In this document: in pieces, positions 16,365 through 25,987 of the stretch
Position numbering within the stretch: position 1 is the stretch's first letter
How the letters are laid out: each line of letters starts with the position of its first letter
DNA from: Lachnospiraceae bacterium
GTDB taxonomy: Bacteria > Bacillota > Clostridia > Lachnospirales > Lachnospiraceae
Length of the DNA stretch: 64,000 nt
Direction: 5' to 3'
NCBI GenBank assembly: GCA_017934175.1
Contig: JAGBKB010000012.1
Span: forward strand, 20,326 to 84,325
Made by a program: the position numbers and the translations under genes
The notes under the pieces: generated by a model
Told to the model about the DNA's origin: nothing
The model's database searches: none
Seen by the model: only the letters and a program-made list of their open reading frames with translations

Positions 16365-17438
16365 GTGAAAAGATTATTTAAAAAGAGCATTTCTGTAGTA
16401 TTAGTAGTTTTATGTGTTTTTAATTTATTGTCTTGTGGTATGAAAAATGAAGGTTTTTCTGGTGAAGTTAAAATATTGAATTTTGGCGATTATATGTCAG
16501 AGGAAGCAATAAGTATATTCGAAAAAGAAACTGGACTTAAAGTTATACAAGATGTATTTGAAGCAAATGAAGAAGTTATACCTGTTATTGAAAGTGGTGC
16601 AAAATATGATGTTATATGTATTTCAGATTATTGTATAGAAAGAATGATATCTAAAGATTTATTATTACCTATTGATAAATCAAAGATTCCTAATATTGTA
16701 AATATAAATAAGGATAAGTTAAAATTATTATCTGTATGTGACCCTGATAATGCACATGCAGTTCCATATTTTTGTGGTACAATGGGGATTTTCTTTAATA
16801 AGAATAAATTAGATGCAATAAATGTGCCATATCCAAAGAAATGGTCAGATTTATTTAATCCTAATTTAAAAGGTGAACTTTTAATGCAAAGTTCAATAAG
16901 AGATTTATATACTGCTGCACTTAAGATGCATAATTTTTCAGTAAACTCTACAAGTAAAGAAGAAATAGATATATGTACTGAAGATTTTATAAATCAAAAA
17001 CCATATGTTATGGGTTATATGACAGACCAAATAAAAGAAAAAATGCTTTCTGGTGAAGCAGGTATAGCACCTCTAACAAGTGGAGATGTACAATATGTAT
17101 ATCTTGAGGGTGGCAAAGATGATTATTGTTTTATAATTCCTGAAGAGGGCACTCAAATATTTATTGATGCATGGTGTATATTAAAAAATGCAGAAAATTT
17201 GGAAGGTGCATATAAGTTTATAGATTATATGTGTAGAGAAGATGTTGCTAAACTAAATGCAGAATATGTAGGTTATGAAACAGTTAATGACAAAACACCT
17301 GATGAAGATTTCTTATATATGAAACAAATAGAAGGTGCATATATAGATTATAGTAATGGAAATTTAGAATTGGAAAGAGATGTAGCGGATGCAATAAAAT
17401 ATTATTCGGATGGATTTAATAGAATTAAGGCTTCATAA
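16365..17438 (+). CDS. potD: PotD-like spermidine/putrescine-binding lipoprotein
   Basis: Extracytoplasmic solute-binding protein of 357 residues. The lipoprotein signal ends in LLSCG, whose Cys would be lipidated. VKILNFGDYMSEEAISIFEKE is typical of the PotD/PotF N-terminus. PYFCGTMGIFFNKN, WSDLFNPNLKGELLM and the C-terminal AYKFIDYMCRE also match the family. Start is GTG 16365, with GGAGG at 16353-16357; the frame extends upstream to 16296 but that would bury the ribosome site. PotA, PotB and PotC are not adjacent: recJ follows after 3 bases. Confidence 0.88.
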   Translation: MKRLFKKSISVVLVVLCVFNLLSCGMKNEGFSGEVKILNFGDYMSEEAISIFEKETGLKVIQDVFEANEEVIPVIESGAKYDVICISDYCIERMISKDLLLPIDKSKIPNIVNINKDKLKLLSVCDPDNAHAVPYFCGTMGIFFNKNKLDAINVPYPKKWSDLFNPNLKGELLMQSSIRDLYTAALKMHNFSVNSTSKEEIDICTEDFINQKPYVMGYMTDQIKEKMLSGEAGIAPLTSGDVQYVYLEGGKDDYCFIIPEEGTQIFIDAWCILKNAENLEGAYKFIDYMCREDVAKLNAEYVGYETVNDKTPDEDFLYMKQIEGAYIDYSNGNLELERDVADAIKYYSDGFNRIKAS

Positions 17439-17441
17439 TTC

Positions 17442-19139
17442 ATGAAATCAAATTGGTATATTTATAATAAAAGAAAAAATTTTAAAGAAATTTCTGATAG
17501 ATTTAAAATAAGTAATCTGTTATCAATTATATTATGCAATAGAGATATTGTAAGTGATAATGAAATTAAAATGATGTTGTCATCTGACATACATGATATA
17601 ATAGATGAAAAATTACTGCCTGATATTGATAAAGCAGTAGATATTCTACATGAATATATTAATGATAATAAAAACATAAGAATTGTTGGTGATTATGACA
17701 TAGATGGAATATGCTCTACATATATACTATATGATTCACTAAAAAGTATTAATGCAAATGTATCATATGCAATACCAGATAGAATAATTGATGGGTATGG
17801 AATTAATAATAATATAATTGATAAGGCAATTAATGATAAAGTAGATTTAATTATTACTTGTGACAATGGTATATCATCGGAAGAACAGATTTCATACGCC
17901 CTAAAAAATAATATTAAAGTAATTGTAACTGACCATCATGATATAAATGATTTGCCTAAAAGTGCTTTAGCAGTGATAAATCCAAAGAGAGAAGATGTAA
18001 AGGATAAGTATCCGTTTAAAGAAATCTGTGGCGCTTTTGTGGCTATGAAATTTATTATGAGATATTATGATAAGTTTTTAAATGGTAGAGAACAAATCAT
18101 AAATAAATATTTAGACTTTGCTATGCTTGCGACTGTCGGTGATATTATGCCACTTATAAATGAAAATCATATTATAGTTAAAATTGGATTAAAAAGTATA
18201 AAGAATACTAAAAATAAAGGACTTAAGAAACTTTTATCATTGACGGACTTGTTAAATAAAGAGTTATCAACATATCATATAGGATTTATTATAGGTCCGC
18301 TTATAAATGCTGCAGGAAGAATGGATAGTGCAACATTAGCGTTAGAACTTTTTTTGTCAAATGATGATAATATGATTGATGAAATTGCAAAAAAAATGCA
18401 ATTATTAAACAACAGTAGAAAACTAATCACAGAGGAAGGATATAATACTACAGTATCGGAAATAGAAAAAAAATATAAAAATGATAAAGTGTTAGTTGTA
18501 TATATTAAGAATCTTCCAGAACAAGTTGCTGGAATAGTTGCTGGTAGAATTAAAGAAAAATATTATAAGCCAACTATTATATTAACTGATACCTGCGATG
18601 AAAATGAAGCAAAGGCAAGTTGTAGGTCCATAGATGCATATGATATATATAGTAATTTATGTTCTTGCAAAGAATTATTTTTAAAATTTGGTGGACATAA
18701 GTTAGCAGCGGGCTTCTCAATCTTAAAAAATAATATAGATATTTTAAGGAAAACTTTAAATGACACATGTAAACTAAAAGATGAAGATTATATACCGAAA
18801 GTTCATATTGATGTTGAATATCCTTTTTATAATTTTGACTTAAATAAAGTTAAAGAATTAAATACATTGGAACCATATGGTCAAGGGTTTACAAAACCTA
18901 TATTTGCAACTAAAAATGTGACCGCCAACATTAAAAACATATATGGAGAATCAAAGAATATTGTACATATTAATCTATTAAAGGACAATAATGTTTGTAA
19001 ATCAGTAGCCTTTTTAGATTCTAAACCATTAATTGACAGATTAGACAATAATAATATAGTAGATATACTTTATTACCCCAAAATTAACGAATTTAAAGGT
19101 TCTGTGTCAATAGAATATAATATTATTGATTATAGATAA
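17442..19139 (+). CDS. recJ: Single-stranded-DNA-specific exonuclease RecJ
   Basis: 5'-3' single-strand exonuclease for recombination and repair. 565 residues, the usual length. DHH-phosphoesterase motifs are present: VGDYDIDGICSTYIL near residue 83, DHHD near 165, AGRMDSA near 287 and GGHKLAAGF near 422. The C-terminal OB-like domain follows. It starts 3 bases after the PotD-like gene and may share its transcript. About 200 bases of non-coding DNA follow. Confidence 0.95.
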   Translation: MKSNWYIYNKRKNFKEISDRFKISNLLSIILCNRDIVSDNEIKMMLSSDIHDIIDEKLLPDIDKAVDILHEYINDNKNIRIVGDYDIDGICSTYILYDSLKSINANVSYAIPDRIIDGYGINNNIIDKAINDKVDLIITCDNGISSEEQISYALKNNIKVIVTDHHDINDLPKSALAVINPKREDVKDKYPFKEICGAFVAMKFIMRYYDKFLNGREQIINKYLDFAMLATVGDIMPLINENHIIVKIGLKSIKNTKNKGLKKLLSLTDLLNKELSTYHIGFIIGPLINAAGRMDSATLALELFLSNDDNMIDEIAKKMQLLNNSRKLITEEGYNTTVSEIEKKYKNDKVLVVYIKNLPEQVAGIVAGRIKEKYYKPTIILTDTCDENEAKASCRSIDAYDIYSNLCSCKELFLKFGGHKLAAGFSILKNNIDILRKTLNDTCKLKDEDYIPKVHIDVEYPFYNFDLNKVKELNTLEPYGQGFTKPIFATKNVTANIKNIYGESKNIVHINLLKDNNVCKSVAFLDSKPLIDRLDNNNIVDILYYPKINEFKGSVSIEYNIIDYR

Positions 19140-19251
19140 ATATGTATTTTTATGCGATATTATTAATAATCTCAATTTATCATTTTTGACTAAAACTGAC
19201 TAATTTTGATATATTTATCTAATTTTTCTATTATTTTATGTCAAAAAATAG

Positions 19252-19280
19252 TTGAAATTCTTTAATAATTAGTATATAAT
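19252..19280 (+). promoter_or_regulatory. Promoter of the large secreted repeat-protein gene
   Basis: TTGAAA (19252-19257), 17 bases, TATAAT (19275-19280). The leader before the ATG has a small ATGCC/GGCAT hairpin (about 19306-19319). The rest of the 19140-19340 gap shows nothing else I can name. Confidence 0.7.
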
Positions 19281-19346
19281 AGTTTAGTATGTATAATTAT
19301 ATTTTATGCCATACGGCATATTATTAGTTTATATGAGGTAATGAAT

Positions 19347-21440
19347 ATGAATGTAAAAAAAATAGTTGCTATTATTATAGTTGTGTCTATGCTTTTTAGC
19401 ATATTCTCAATTAATTATGCTGATCCAACAACTGATTTTCATGAAGGATTGTTACCAGGAGAAACTGACCCTAATGCACCAAAGGGACCAGAAGTCGAGG
19501 AGTATTGGGTGTATAAGGAAGAAAAAGTTTATGAACCAGGAAGTTTAGTTGGAGATGTAGATTTAAATACAATAGGTAGAGGACTTTATTATGATGGGAC
19601 TGATTTTTATTTCTATATAGACACTGGTGTTATGGCAACTAATTATATGTTTACAATAGAAGGCGATAGATTTTTCTTTGGCGATAATGGAAAAATGGTA
19701 AAAGAACAACTTGTAAATTATAATGATGAATTATATTATTTTGATATGAACGGTGCTATGTATAAGAATAGATGGTACTCTGATGAAGCATTTGATGAAT
19801 CAGATAACAAGTTGGTTTATACAGACTACTATTTTGGTCCAACTGGTCGTGCATATAGAGCACCAAGTGGTGGAACAGGATTAGTAGTAAAAACTATTGA
19901 AGGTCAAAAGTATGGCTTTAATGTTGATGGTGAAAAACTTGAAGGATATTACGACCAAAATGGTGTTGAACTTGACCCATCAGAAGATGCAGCATATGCA
20001 GAATGTGTATATTATTTTGACCCAGAGGAGAATGGTGCTGCAGCAACTGGTTGGCATTATTACGAGGGTAATATTCGTGGCGATGAATATGAAGACAATG
20101 AGGAAATAGTTTTATACTTTGATGAAAAAACTTGTAGAAAAGTTGCAGCAAGAGCAAGTTATGCTGAACAAGGAAGATGTATAAGTAGAATTATTGATGG
20201 TCAAAGATATATGTTTGACTCAAATGGTGTTAGAAAGAATAATTGGTATGCAAGCGAACCACTTAGAGGAACAAGTTCTAATACTAAATATTTTAGTGAA
20301 GAAAATGATGGATATTTACAAAAAGGATGGTTTACAGCAGTGCCTGGAAGTTTCTCTGCGAATGGTTCTGATTTAGCACTTGAAGTAAATCAAAAGAAAC
20401 ATAAAGATGATGAAGAAGTATGGTTCTATGCTGGTAGAAATGGAAATGTTCTTAAAAAGACAATAAGAAAGATTGGAAATTATGTCTATGCATTTGATGA
20501 TGATGGGGTTATGCAATCCGATGCATTTGTTAAAGTTAGAAATGGTGCATTTGTAAAATCATATAGTACTGATCATTTATACAAAGCAAATATTTTATTT
20601 GACCCACTTGAGTATGGTGGAAATGCTGACCCATATGCAGATAATAATTATCAAGATGCAGGTGACACACTTGCAAATGATAAAGGAATATTAAAAGCGA
20701 ATGAAGGTGAACAATGGATGTATTTCATGGGTTCATTTGATAGTGAAGCACAAGAAGGCTCACTCGCTAAACAAAATCATGAGATAAAAATTGAATTGAA
20801 AGATACTGATATATTCTTTATACAAAATAGTACTGGTGGTTATACAAAACATTCTAATTCTAGCGTAGGAGATATCACAACAGTTGTTGAAAGATCTAAT
20901 CAGTATATTCAAAATGGAGTAGTGTTAAGACCAAATCCTGATGATAATAATTTTGGTATAGTTAGAACATTAGTTACAAAGAGACCTTTCCAAACCAGTG
21001 ATAGATTCTTAAACTATAAAAACAAAAATGTGGATTTAACAGGAAAAGAAAGATTCGTTTTTCAGGTTGTTAATTCAAAAGGTTCCCCAATTAAAGCATA
21101 CAACAAAGTTTATAAAGATAAAAATGGTTTATATATTTATGTAGGAATTAACGGAGAATTTTTAGGATATTATGCTTGTCAAGGAAGATATTATACACAA
21201 ACACCTAATAATTTGGTTGATGAATTAGATAATCCTGTGCCAGCAAGTAACTCTCCATGTTGGGCATATAAGCGAGAAGACTCTAAAAAATGGATATATG
21301 GTTTACCACCTGAAAGTGAAAGGCTAGATCCTACAGATTTATACTTAAATTTTTCAAAAGATAGTCAATTAAGTACAGGCGAGCATGGACCATATCATGA
21401 TGGTTTGGCACAATTTGTATATGAAGAAGTTACGCCTTAA
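19347..21440 (+). CDS. Large secreted protein with cell-wall-binding repeats
   Basis: About 697 residues. A signal peptide with hydrophobic core VAIIIVVSMLFSIFSI is cut near NYA-DP. From about residue 70 to 370 there are many imperfect aromatic repeats such as FYFYIDTGVMATNYM, LYYFDMNGAMYKNRWY and RYMFDSNGVRKNNWY, in the style of choline-binding or glucan-binding modules. The last ~300 residues contain fewer repeats and a domain I do not recognise. No enzyme motif is visible. I prefer ATG 19347 over 19341 because GAGG then sits 8 bases away. It has its own promoter. Confidence 0.75.
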   Translation: MNVKKIVAIIIVVSMLFSIFSINYADPTTDFHEGLLPGETDPNAPKGPEVEEYWVYKEEKVYEPGSLVGDVDLNTIGRGLYYDGTDFYFYIDTGVMATNYMFTIEGDRFFFGDNGKMVKEQLVNYNDELYYFDMNGAMYKNRWYSDEAFDESDNKLVYTDYYFGPTGRAYRAPSGGTGLVVKTIEGQKYGFNVDGEKLEGYYDQNGVELDPSEDAAYAECVYYFDPEENGAAATGWHYYEGNIRGDEYEDNEEIVLYFDEKTCRKVAARASYAEQGRCISRIIDGQRYMFDSNGVRKNNWYASEPLRGTSSNTKYFSEENDGYLQKGWFTAVPGSFSANGSDLALEVNQKKHKDDEEVWFYAGRNGNVLKKTIRKIGNYVYAFDDDGVMQSDAFVKVRNGAFVKSYSTDHLYKANILFDPLEYGGNADPYADNNYQDAGDTLANDKGILKANEGEQWMYFMGSFDSEAQEGSLAKQNHEIKIELKDTDIFFIQNSTGGYTKHSNSSVGDITTVVERSNQYIQNGVVLRPNPDDNNFGIVRTLVTKRPFQTSDRFLNYKNKNVDLTGKERFVFQVVNSKGSPIKAYNKVYKDKNGLYIYVGINGEFLGYYACQGRYYTQTPNNLVDELDNPVPASNSPCWAYKREDSKKWIYGLPPESERLDPTDLYLNFSKDSQLSTGEHGPYHDGLAQFVYEEVTP

Positions 21441-21477
21441 GCCAATAATTTCATACAAGTAATACACAATTCTTTCA

Positions 21478-21504
21478 CAATATAGACTTATAATTTCTAT
21501 ATTG
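21478..21504. promoter_or_regulatory. Perfect dyad enclosing a -10 box
   Basis: CAATATAGA (21478-21486) and TCTATATTG (21496-21504) flank CTTATAATT, in which TATAAT occupies 21489-21494. No good -35 box is seen. The position fits an operator overlapping the promoter of the next secreted-protein gene. Confidence 0.55.
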
Positions 21505-21523
21505 AGTTATGAAAGGAGATATG

Positions 21524-22159
21524 ATGAATAAAAGAAATGTAATATTTTTGACATTAATGTTGGTATGTTTAAGTGCTTTAAATGTATTTGCTGCAACACC
21601 TATCAAGAAGGAAGATGCACCACTATTTTCAAAAAAAAGTATCTATTCTGATATTGGTGTACAAGAAGGTATAGTAAAAAAAGAAGCAGATTCTTCAGGA
21701 ATAAGAGAATCAGATGATGCACTAAATAGATTTACTGCTATTACAGCAACAAAAAATGGCACAACATATACCAATACTTGGTCTAATTATAAAATAACAT
21801 TTGAAGACCAGTATTATAACGCAAATGATATATATGACTTTAATGGAGATGGTATAAAATACGATTTTGGAATTTATTTTTCAGATTTTAGTAGAATTGC
21901 AGTATATTATACAAGGCTATCAAGAGATTTAAGTGTAGTTGCAGCCAATTTTGCTCCTGGTCAACCTGTTGATGATGTAGAAATTGCTGGGCAAATATAT
22001 AAGCATGTTACTCTTGATGTTCCTTATCCTTATGGAATTGAAATATATAATTATTATTTTAGAGTGATAGATGGAAAACTGATGGTTATAGAGACGTTCC
22101 ATGAAGAAGATTATGACAAATGTCGTAGATATATAGATGAATTTGAACCAGCAAAATAA
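21524..22159 (+). CDS. Secreted protein of unknown function
   Basis: About 211 residues. The N-terminal signal VIFLTLMLVCLSALNVFAA is followed by a probable cleavage after VFA. The mature part is rich in Tyr and Asp and contains DFNGDGIKYDFGIYF, a loop resembling a calcium-binding DxNxDG turn. I recognise no family. I chose ATG 21524 with AAAGGAGA 4-11 bases upstream; an earlier ATG at 21509 overlaps that site. It is expressed alone, between the dyad and a terminator at 22170. Confidence 0.6.
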   Translation: MNKRNVIFLTLMLVCLSALNVFAATPIKKEDAPLFSKKSIYSDIGVQEGIVKKEADSSGIRESDDALNRFTAITATKNGTTYTNTWSNYKITFEDQYYNANDIYDFNGDGIKYDFGIYFSDFSRIAVYYTRLSRDLSVVAANFAPGQPVDDVEIAGQIYKHVTLDVPYPYGIEIYNYYFRVIDGKLMVIETFHEEDYDKCRRYIDEFEPAK

Positions 22160-22169
22160 AACTTAATAG

Positions 22170-22192
22170 ACTCCTTTATAGGAGTTTTTTTT
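22170..22192 (+). terminator. Intrinsic terminator
   Basis: ACTCC and GGAGT around TTTATA, followed by seven or more T. It separates the secreted-protein gene from secDF. Confidence 0.85.
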
Positions 22193-22208
22193 AGGGGGAA
22201 TGTGTTAA

Positions 22209-24800
22209 ATGAAAAAAATTGGTAGAGGCATAGTTAAATTAATATTTATTTTAGCTCTAATTGCCGGAGCATGCTATATAGGAAAAGAAGCGGCTCCATT
22301 AATTAAATTAGGATTAGATTTGGATGGAGGAGTTTCAATAACATATCAAGCAGTAAAAGATAATCCTACATCTGAAGAAATGGGTGATTCAGTATACAAA
22401 CTTCAACTTAAAGCCCAAGATTATTCTACTGAAGCAGAAGTGTATCAAGAAGGTGGTAATAAAATTAATATTGATATTCCTGGTGTTAATGATGCCAATA
22501 ATATATTGGAAGAACTTGGTAAACCAGGAACTTTGTATTTCGTTGAAGGAAATTTAACTTGGCCTGTACTTGCAACCGATAGTGAAGTACTCAAAACTGA
22601 TTCTGATGTAAATTTGGGTAATGTAAGGGTTGGTGAAACACAGCCAGAAGATTTAGTAACAGGTCCTGGAGTTGTGAATGAGACAACTACTGCTAAAAGA
22701 TATGATAGTTTAAATATAGAAGAAACAACAGTTTTACCAAGTGAGACTGTTAATGGATTTACGAATACAGATAATGCTGTTGATAATATATTAGGTGACA
22801 ATGTCCACATTGAGGGGGCTGATGTAATTCAAAATCCTGATGGTTCTATTCAAATTGGTGGAACTCCACAAGATGGTGCAACTGTTATAAGACAAGGAGA
22901 AAATGAAACACCAATTTCAACAGTGTCAGATGCTGACTCTGTTGAGTATGATTACTCACAACCTCCAATTTTTGGTGATGACCAAATTGTAGTTTCTGGT
23001 AATGACATTACTTCTGCAAGAGGCGGAATGGTTACCGATAATTATGGTAAAACAATGTATGTTGTAGACCTTGCATTTACTGAAGATGGAAAACAAAAAT
23101 TTGCTGAAGCGACTCAAAGAAACCTTGGTCAACCTATATATATCATTTATAATGGAGAGATAGTATCTGCTCCATATGTACAATCAGTTATTAGTGATGG
23201 AAGAGCACAAATTACTGGAATGGAGAGTCTTGAATCAGCAGATAGGCTCGCATCAACAATTCGTATTGGTGCACTTAAGTTGGAACTTGATGTTTTAAGA
23301 TCAAATGTTGTAGGTGCAAAACTTGGACAAGATGCTATTAGTACATCTCTTAAAGCCGGACTTATAGGTTTTGCAATTATATGTTTATTTATGATTGTAG
23401 TTTATAGATTGTCAGGTGTAGCCGCATCACTTGCACTTACTATGTATATAGGACTTACTTTGTTCTTATTGCAAGCATTTAACATTACACTTACACTTCC
23501 AGGCATTGCAGGTATTATACTATCAATAGGTATGGCAGTTGATGCTAATGTAATAATATTTACTCGTATCAAAGAAGAAATCGGCGCAGGTAAAAATACA
23601 AGGACAGCCGTTAAAGAAGGTTATAATAAAGCATTGTCAGCCATTATTGATGGAAATATAACAACACTTATTGCTGCTGCTGTATTAAACCTTAAAGGAA
23701 CTGGAAGTATAAAAGGTTTTGCTGCGACACTTGCTCTTGGTATAGTGCTTTCAATGTTTACTGCATTATTTATAACAAAATTTATTATGAACTGTTTCCT
23801 TGATTTAGGTCTTGATAATGAAGTTTTATATGGAAAAAAGAATGATAATAATATTATAAAGTTTGTTTCATTTAGAAAGATTTCATATGCAATATCTATT
23901 GTGACAATTGGTATTGGTATAGTATTTATAGTTTTAAATATAAGTCGTGGATTAGGCGGATTTAATTATGGATTAGATTTCATGGGTGGCTCTTCAACAA
24001 ATATAGAGTTTAATGAAGATATGTCATTAGGTGATATTGATAGTAAAGTTGTTCCAATATTTGAGAGAACAACTAATAGTCCTGACATTCAGACACAGAA
24101 AGTTGCTAATTCAAATGAGGTAATTGTTAAATCAAGAACACTTACTCTTGAAGAAATGAAAACAATATATGAGACCCTTGAAAATGACTTTAATGTTACT
24201 GAAGACAAAATAACAACTGAAAATATTTCTGGAGCAGTATCTGTTCAAATGAGACAAGATGCAATAATAGCAGTTATTATCGCCACCATATTTATGCTCA
24301 TATATATATGGTTTAGATTTAAAGATATAAAATTTGCTGGTTCAGCAGTTATAGCATTATTACATGACTGTTTTGTAACTATTGGCTTCTATGCAATATT
24401 TAGATGGACTGTTGATTCAACATTTATTGCATGTATGCTGACTATAGTTGGATATTCTATTAATGCTACTATAGTAATCTTTGACCGTATAAGAGAAAAC
24501 CTTGGTAGGATGAGGGGAACAAATCTAACTGATATAGTTAATGCTTCTATAACACAAACATTTACCAGGTCAATCAATACATCTTTAACAACTTTAATTA
24601 TGGTTGTTGTGTTATATATTATGGGTGTTAGTAGTATAAAAGCATTTTCATTACCGCTTATCATAGGTATTATTGCTGGATGTTATTCATCAATTTGTCT
24701 CACTGGACCGCTTTGGTTTGACTTTAAAAATGAAAAAGTTGATAATGATGATATAAAAGATAATTTAAATAAAATAAGCAAATCAAAAAAGAAAAAATAA
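22209..24800 (+). CDS. secDF: Protein translocase SecDF fusion
   Basis: SecD and SecF in one 863-residue chain, which uses the proton gradient to help pull proteins out after SecYEG export. SecD half: membrane segment 1 at about 9-25, LGLDLDGGVSITY, the large periplasmic domain, then five membrane segments from about 385. SecF half: segment 1 near 565-582, GLDFMGGSSTNIEF, then segments to about 835. GLDLDGG and GLDFMGG are the paired family motifs. A low-complexity acidic, Thr/Asn-rich insert of about 120 residues lies within the SecD periplasmic domain (roughly 130-250). GGGGG is upstream of ATG. Confidence 0.96.
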   Translation: MKKIGRGIVKLIFILALIAGACYIGKEAAPLIKLGLDLDGGVSITYQAVKDNPTSEEMGDSVYKLQLKAQDYSTEAEVYQEGGNKINIDIPGVNDANNILEELGKPGTLYFVEGNLTWPVLATDSEVLKTDSDVNLGNVRVGETQPEDLVTGPGVVNETTTAKRYDSLNIEETTVLPSETVNGFTNTDNAVDNILGDNVHIEGADVIQNPDGSIQIGGTPQDGATVIRQGENETPISTVSDADSVEYDYSQPPIFGDDQIVVSGNDITSARGGMVTDNYGKTMYVVDLAFTEDGKQKFAEATQRNLGQPIYIIYNGEIVSAPYVQSVISDGRAQITGMESLESADRLASTIRIGALKLELDVLRSNVVGAKLGQDAISTSLKAGLIGFAIICLFMIVVYRLSGVAASLALTMYIGLTLFLLQAFNITLTLPGIAGIILSIGMAVDANVIIFTRIKEEIGAGKNTRTAVKEGYNKALSAIIDGNITTLIAAAVLNLKGTGSIKGFAATLALGIVLSMFTALFITKFIMNCFLDLGLDNEVLYGKKNDNNIIKFVSFRKISYAISIVTIGIGIVFIVLNISRGLGGFNYGLDFMGGSSTNIEFNEDMSLGDIDSKVVPIFERTTNSPDIQTQKVANSNEVIVKSRTLTLEEMKTIYETLENDFNVTEDKITTENISGAVSVQMRQDAIIAVIIATIFMLIYIWFRFKDIKFAGSAVIALLHDCFVTIGFYAIFRWTVDSTFIACMLTIVGYSINATIVIFDRIRENLGRMRGTNLTDIVNASITQTFTRSINTSLTTLIMVVVLYIMGVSSIKAFSLPLIIGIIAGCYSSICLTGPLWFDFKNEKVDNDDIKDNLNKISKSKKKK

Positions 24801-24804
24801 TAAT

Positions 24805-24828
24805 AGCGGACAATTTGTCCGCTTTTTT
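24805..24828 (+). terminator. Intrinsic terminator ending just before tgt
   Basis: AGCGGACA pairs with TGTCCGCT around a 3-base loop, followed by a T run. It ends 4 bases before the tgt ATG, so it ends the secDF mRNA and leaves no room for a tgt ribosome site. Confidence 0.9.
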
Positions 24829-24832
24829 AAAA

Positions 24833-25972
24833 ATGTACAAAATTATTAATAAAATTGGAATGGCTAAATCAGCCACATTTGAAACAGTTGATGGAGTTAT
24901 TGAAACACCTTGCTTTATGAATGTTGCAACAGCAGCAGCAATTAAAGGTGCTGTATCAACTAAAGATTTAAATGAAATTGATACACAAGTAATGCTTTGT
25001 AATACTTATCATCTTCATGTAAGGACAGGAGATGAATTAATAAAAAAATTAGGTGGTTTAAAAAAGTTTACTAATTGGAATAAACCAACTTTGACAGATA
25101 GTGGTGGATTTCAAGTATATTCATTAGTATCAACTGGTAGGAAGATTAAGGAAGAAGGTGTTTATTTTAAATCTCATATTGATGGCAAAAATATATTTAT
25201 GGGACCTGAAGAAAGTATGAGAATACAGTCAAACTTGGCTTCTACTATTGCAATGGCATTTGATGAGTGCCCACCGGCTCTTTCAACTATAGATTATATT
25301 AAACCTTCTGTTGAAAGAACTACAAGGTGGCTTGAAAGATGTATTAAAGAGAATGAAAGATTAAATTCACTTGATGATACAATAAATAAATCTCAAATGT
25401 TGTTTGGAATAAATCAAGGTGGGGTTATTGACGATATAAGAATAGAGCATGCAAAAGTAATATCTAAATACGACTTAAAGGGATATGCGATAGGTGGTCT
25501 TGCCGTTGGTGAAACTCATGAACAAATGTATCATATATTAGATATAGTTGTTCCTCATCTTCCTGTTGATAAACCAACTTATCTTATGGGAGTTGGAACG
25601 CCAATAAATATCATAGAGTCAGTAGATAGAGGGGTAGATTTTTTTGATTGTGTTTATCCAAGTAGAAATGGTCGACACGGTCATGTATATACTAAACATG
25701 GTAAATTAAATCTACTAAATCAAAAATTTGAATGTGACAATGAACCAATAGAAGATGATTGCCAGTGTGAGGCTTGTAAAAATTATACTAAAGCATATAT
25801 AAGACATTTGCTTAAATCAAAAGAAATGCTTGGAATGCGATTATGTGTTATGCATAATTTATATTATTATAATCATCTTATGGAGACTATTAGAGAATCA
25901 ATTAGAAATAATTCTTGGCAAGATGTAAAATATAAATTGTTAAATGACCTAACAAATTCTGAAAATATGTAA
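24833..25972 (+). CDS. tgt: tRNA-guanine transglycosylase
   Basis: Exchanges G34 of GUN-anticodon tRNAs for the queuosine precursor. 379 residues, normal length. TDSGGFQVYSLV and GVDFFDCVYPSRNGRHG hold the active-site aspartates, and DDCQCEACKNYTKAYIRH is the CxCxxC...H zinc site. Similarity to the family begins at ATG 24833 (MYKIINKIG), only 4 bases past the secDF terminator and with no Shine-Dalgarno sequence. queA, often next to tgt, is absent. Confidence 0.95.
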   Translation: MYKIINKIGMAKSATFETVDGVIETPCFMNVATAAAIKGAVSTKDLNEIDTQVMLCNTYHLHVRTGDELIKKLGGLKKFTNWNKPTLTDSGGFQVYSLVSTGRKIKEEGVYFKSHIDGKNIFMGPEESMRIQSNLASTIAMAFDECPPALSTIDYIKPSVERTTRWLERCIKENERLNSLDDTINKSQMLFGINQGGVIDDIRIEHAKVISKYDLKGYAIGGLAVGETHEQMYHILDIVVPHLPVDKPTYLMGVGTPINIIESVDRGVDFFDCVYPSRNGRHGHVYTKHGKLNLLNQKFECDNEPIEDDCQCEACKNYTKAYIRHLLKSKEMLGMRLCVMHNLYYYNHLMETIRESIRNNSWQDVKYKLLNDLTNSENM

Positions 25973-25987
25973 TATAAGGGAAATGGT

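Noticed and set aside
19897..20376. Short frames within the large repeat-protein gene
   Set aside because: Shifted frames of a repetitive gene; no start signals or family match.
22445..22810. A 121-codon minus-strand frame in secDF
   Set aside because: Shadow of the low-complexity insert; no ribosome site.
24780..24860. A preQ1 riboswitch before tgt
   Set aside because: Only a terminator hairpin fits in the space; no aptamer motif is visible.
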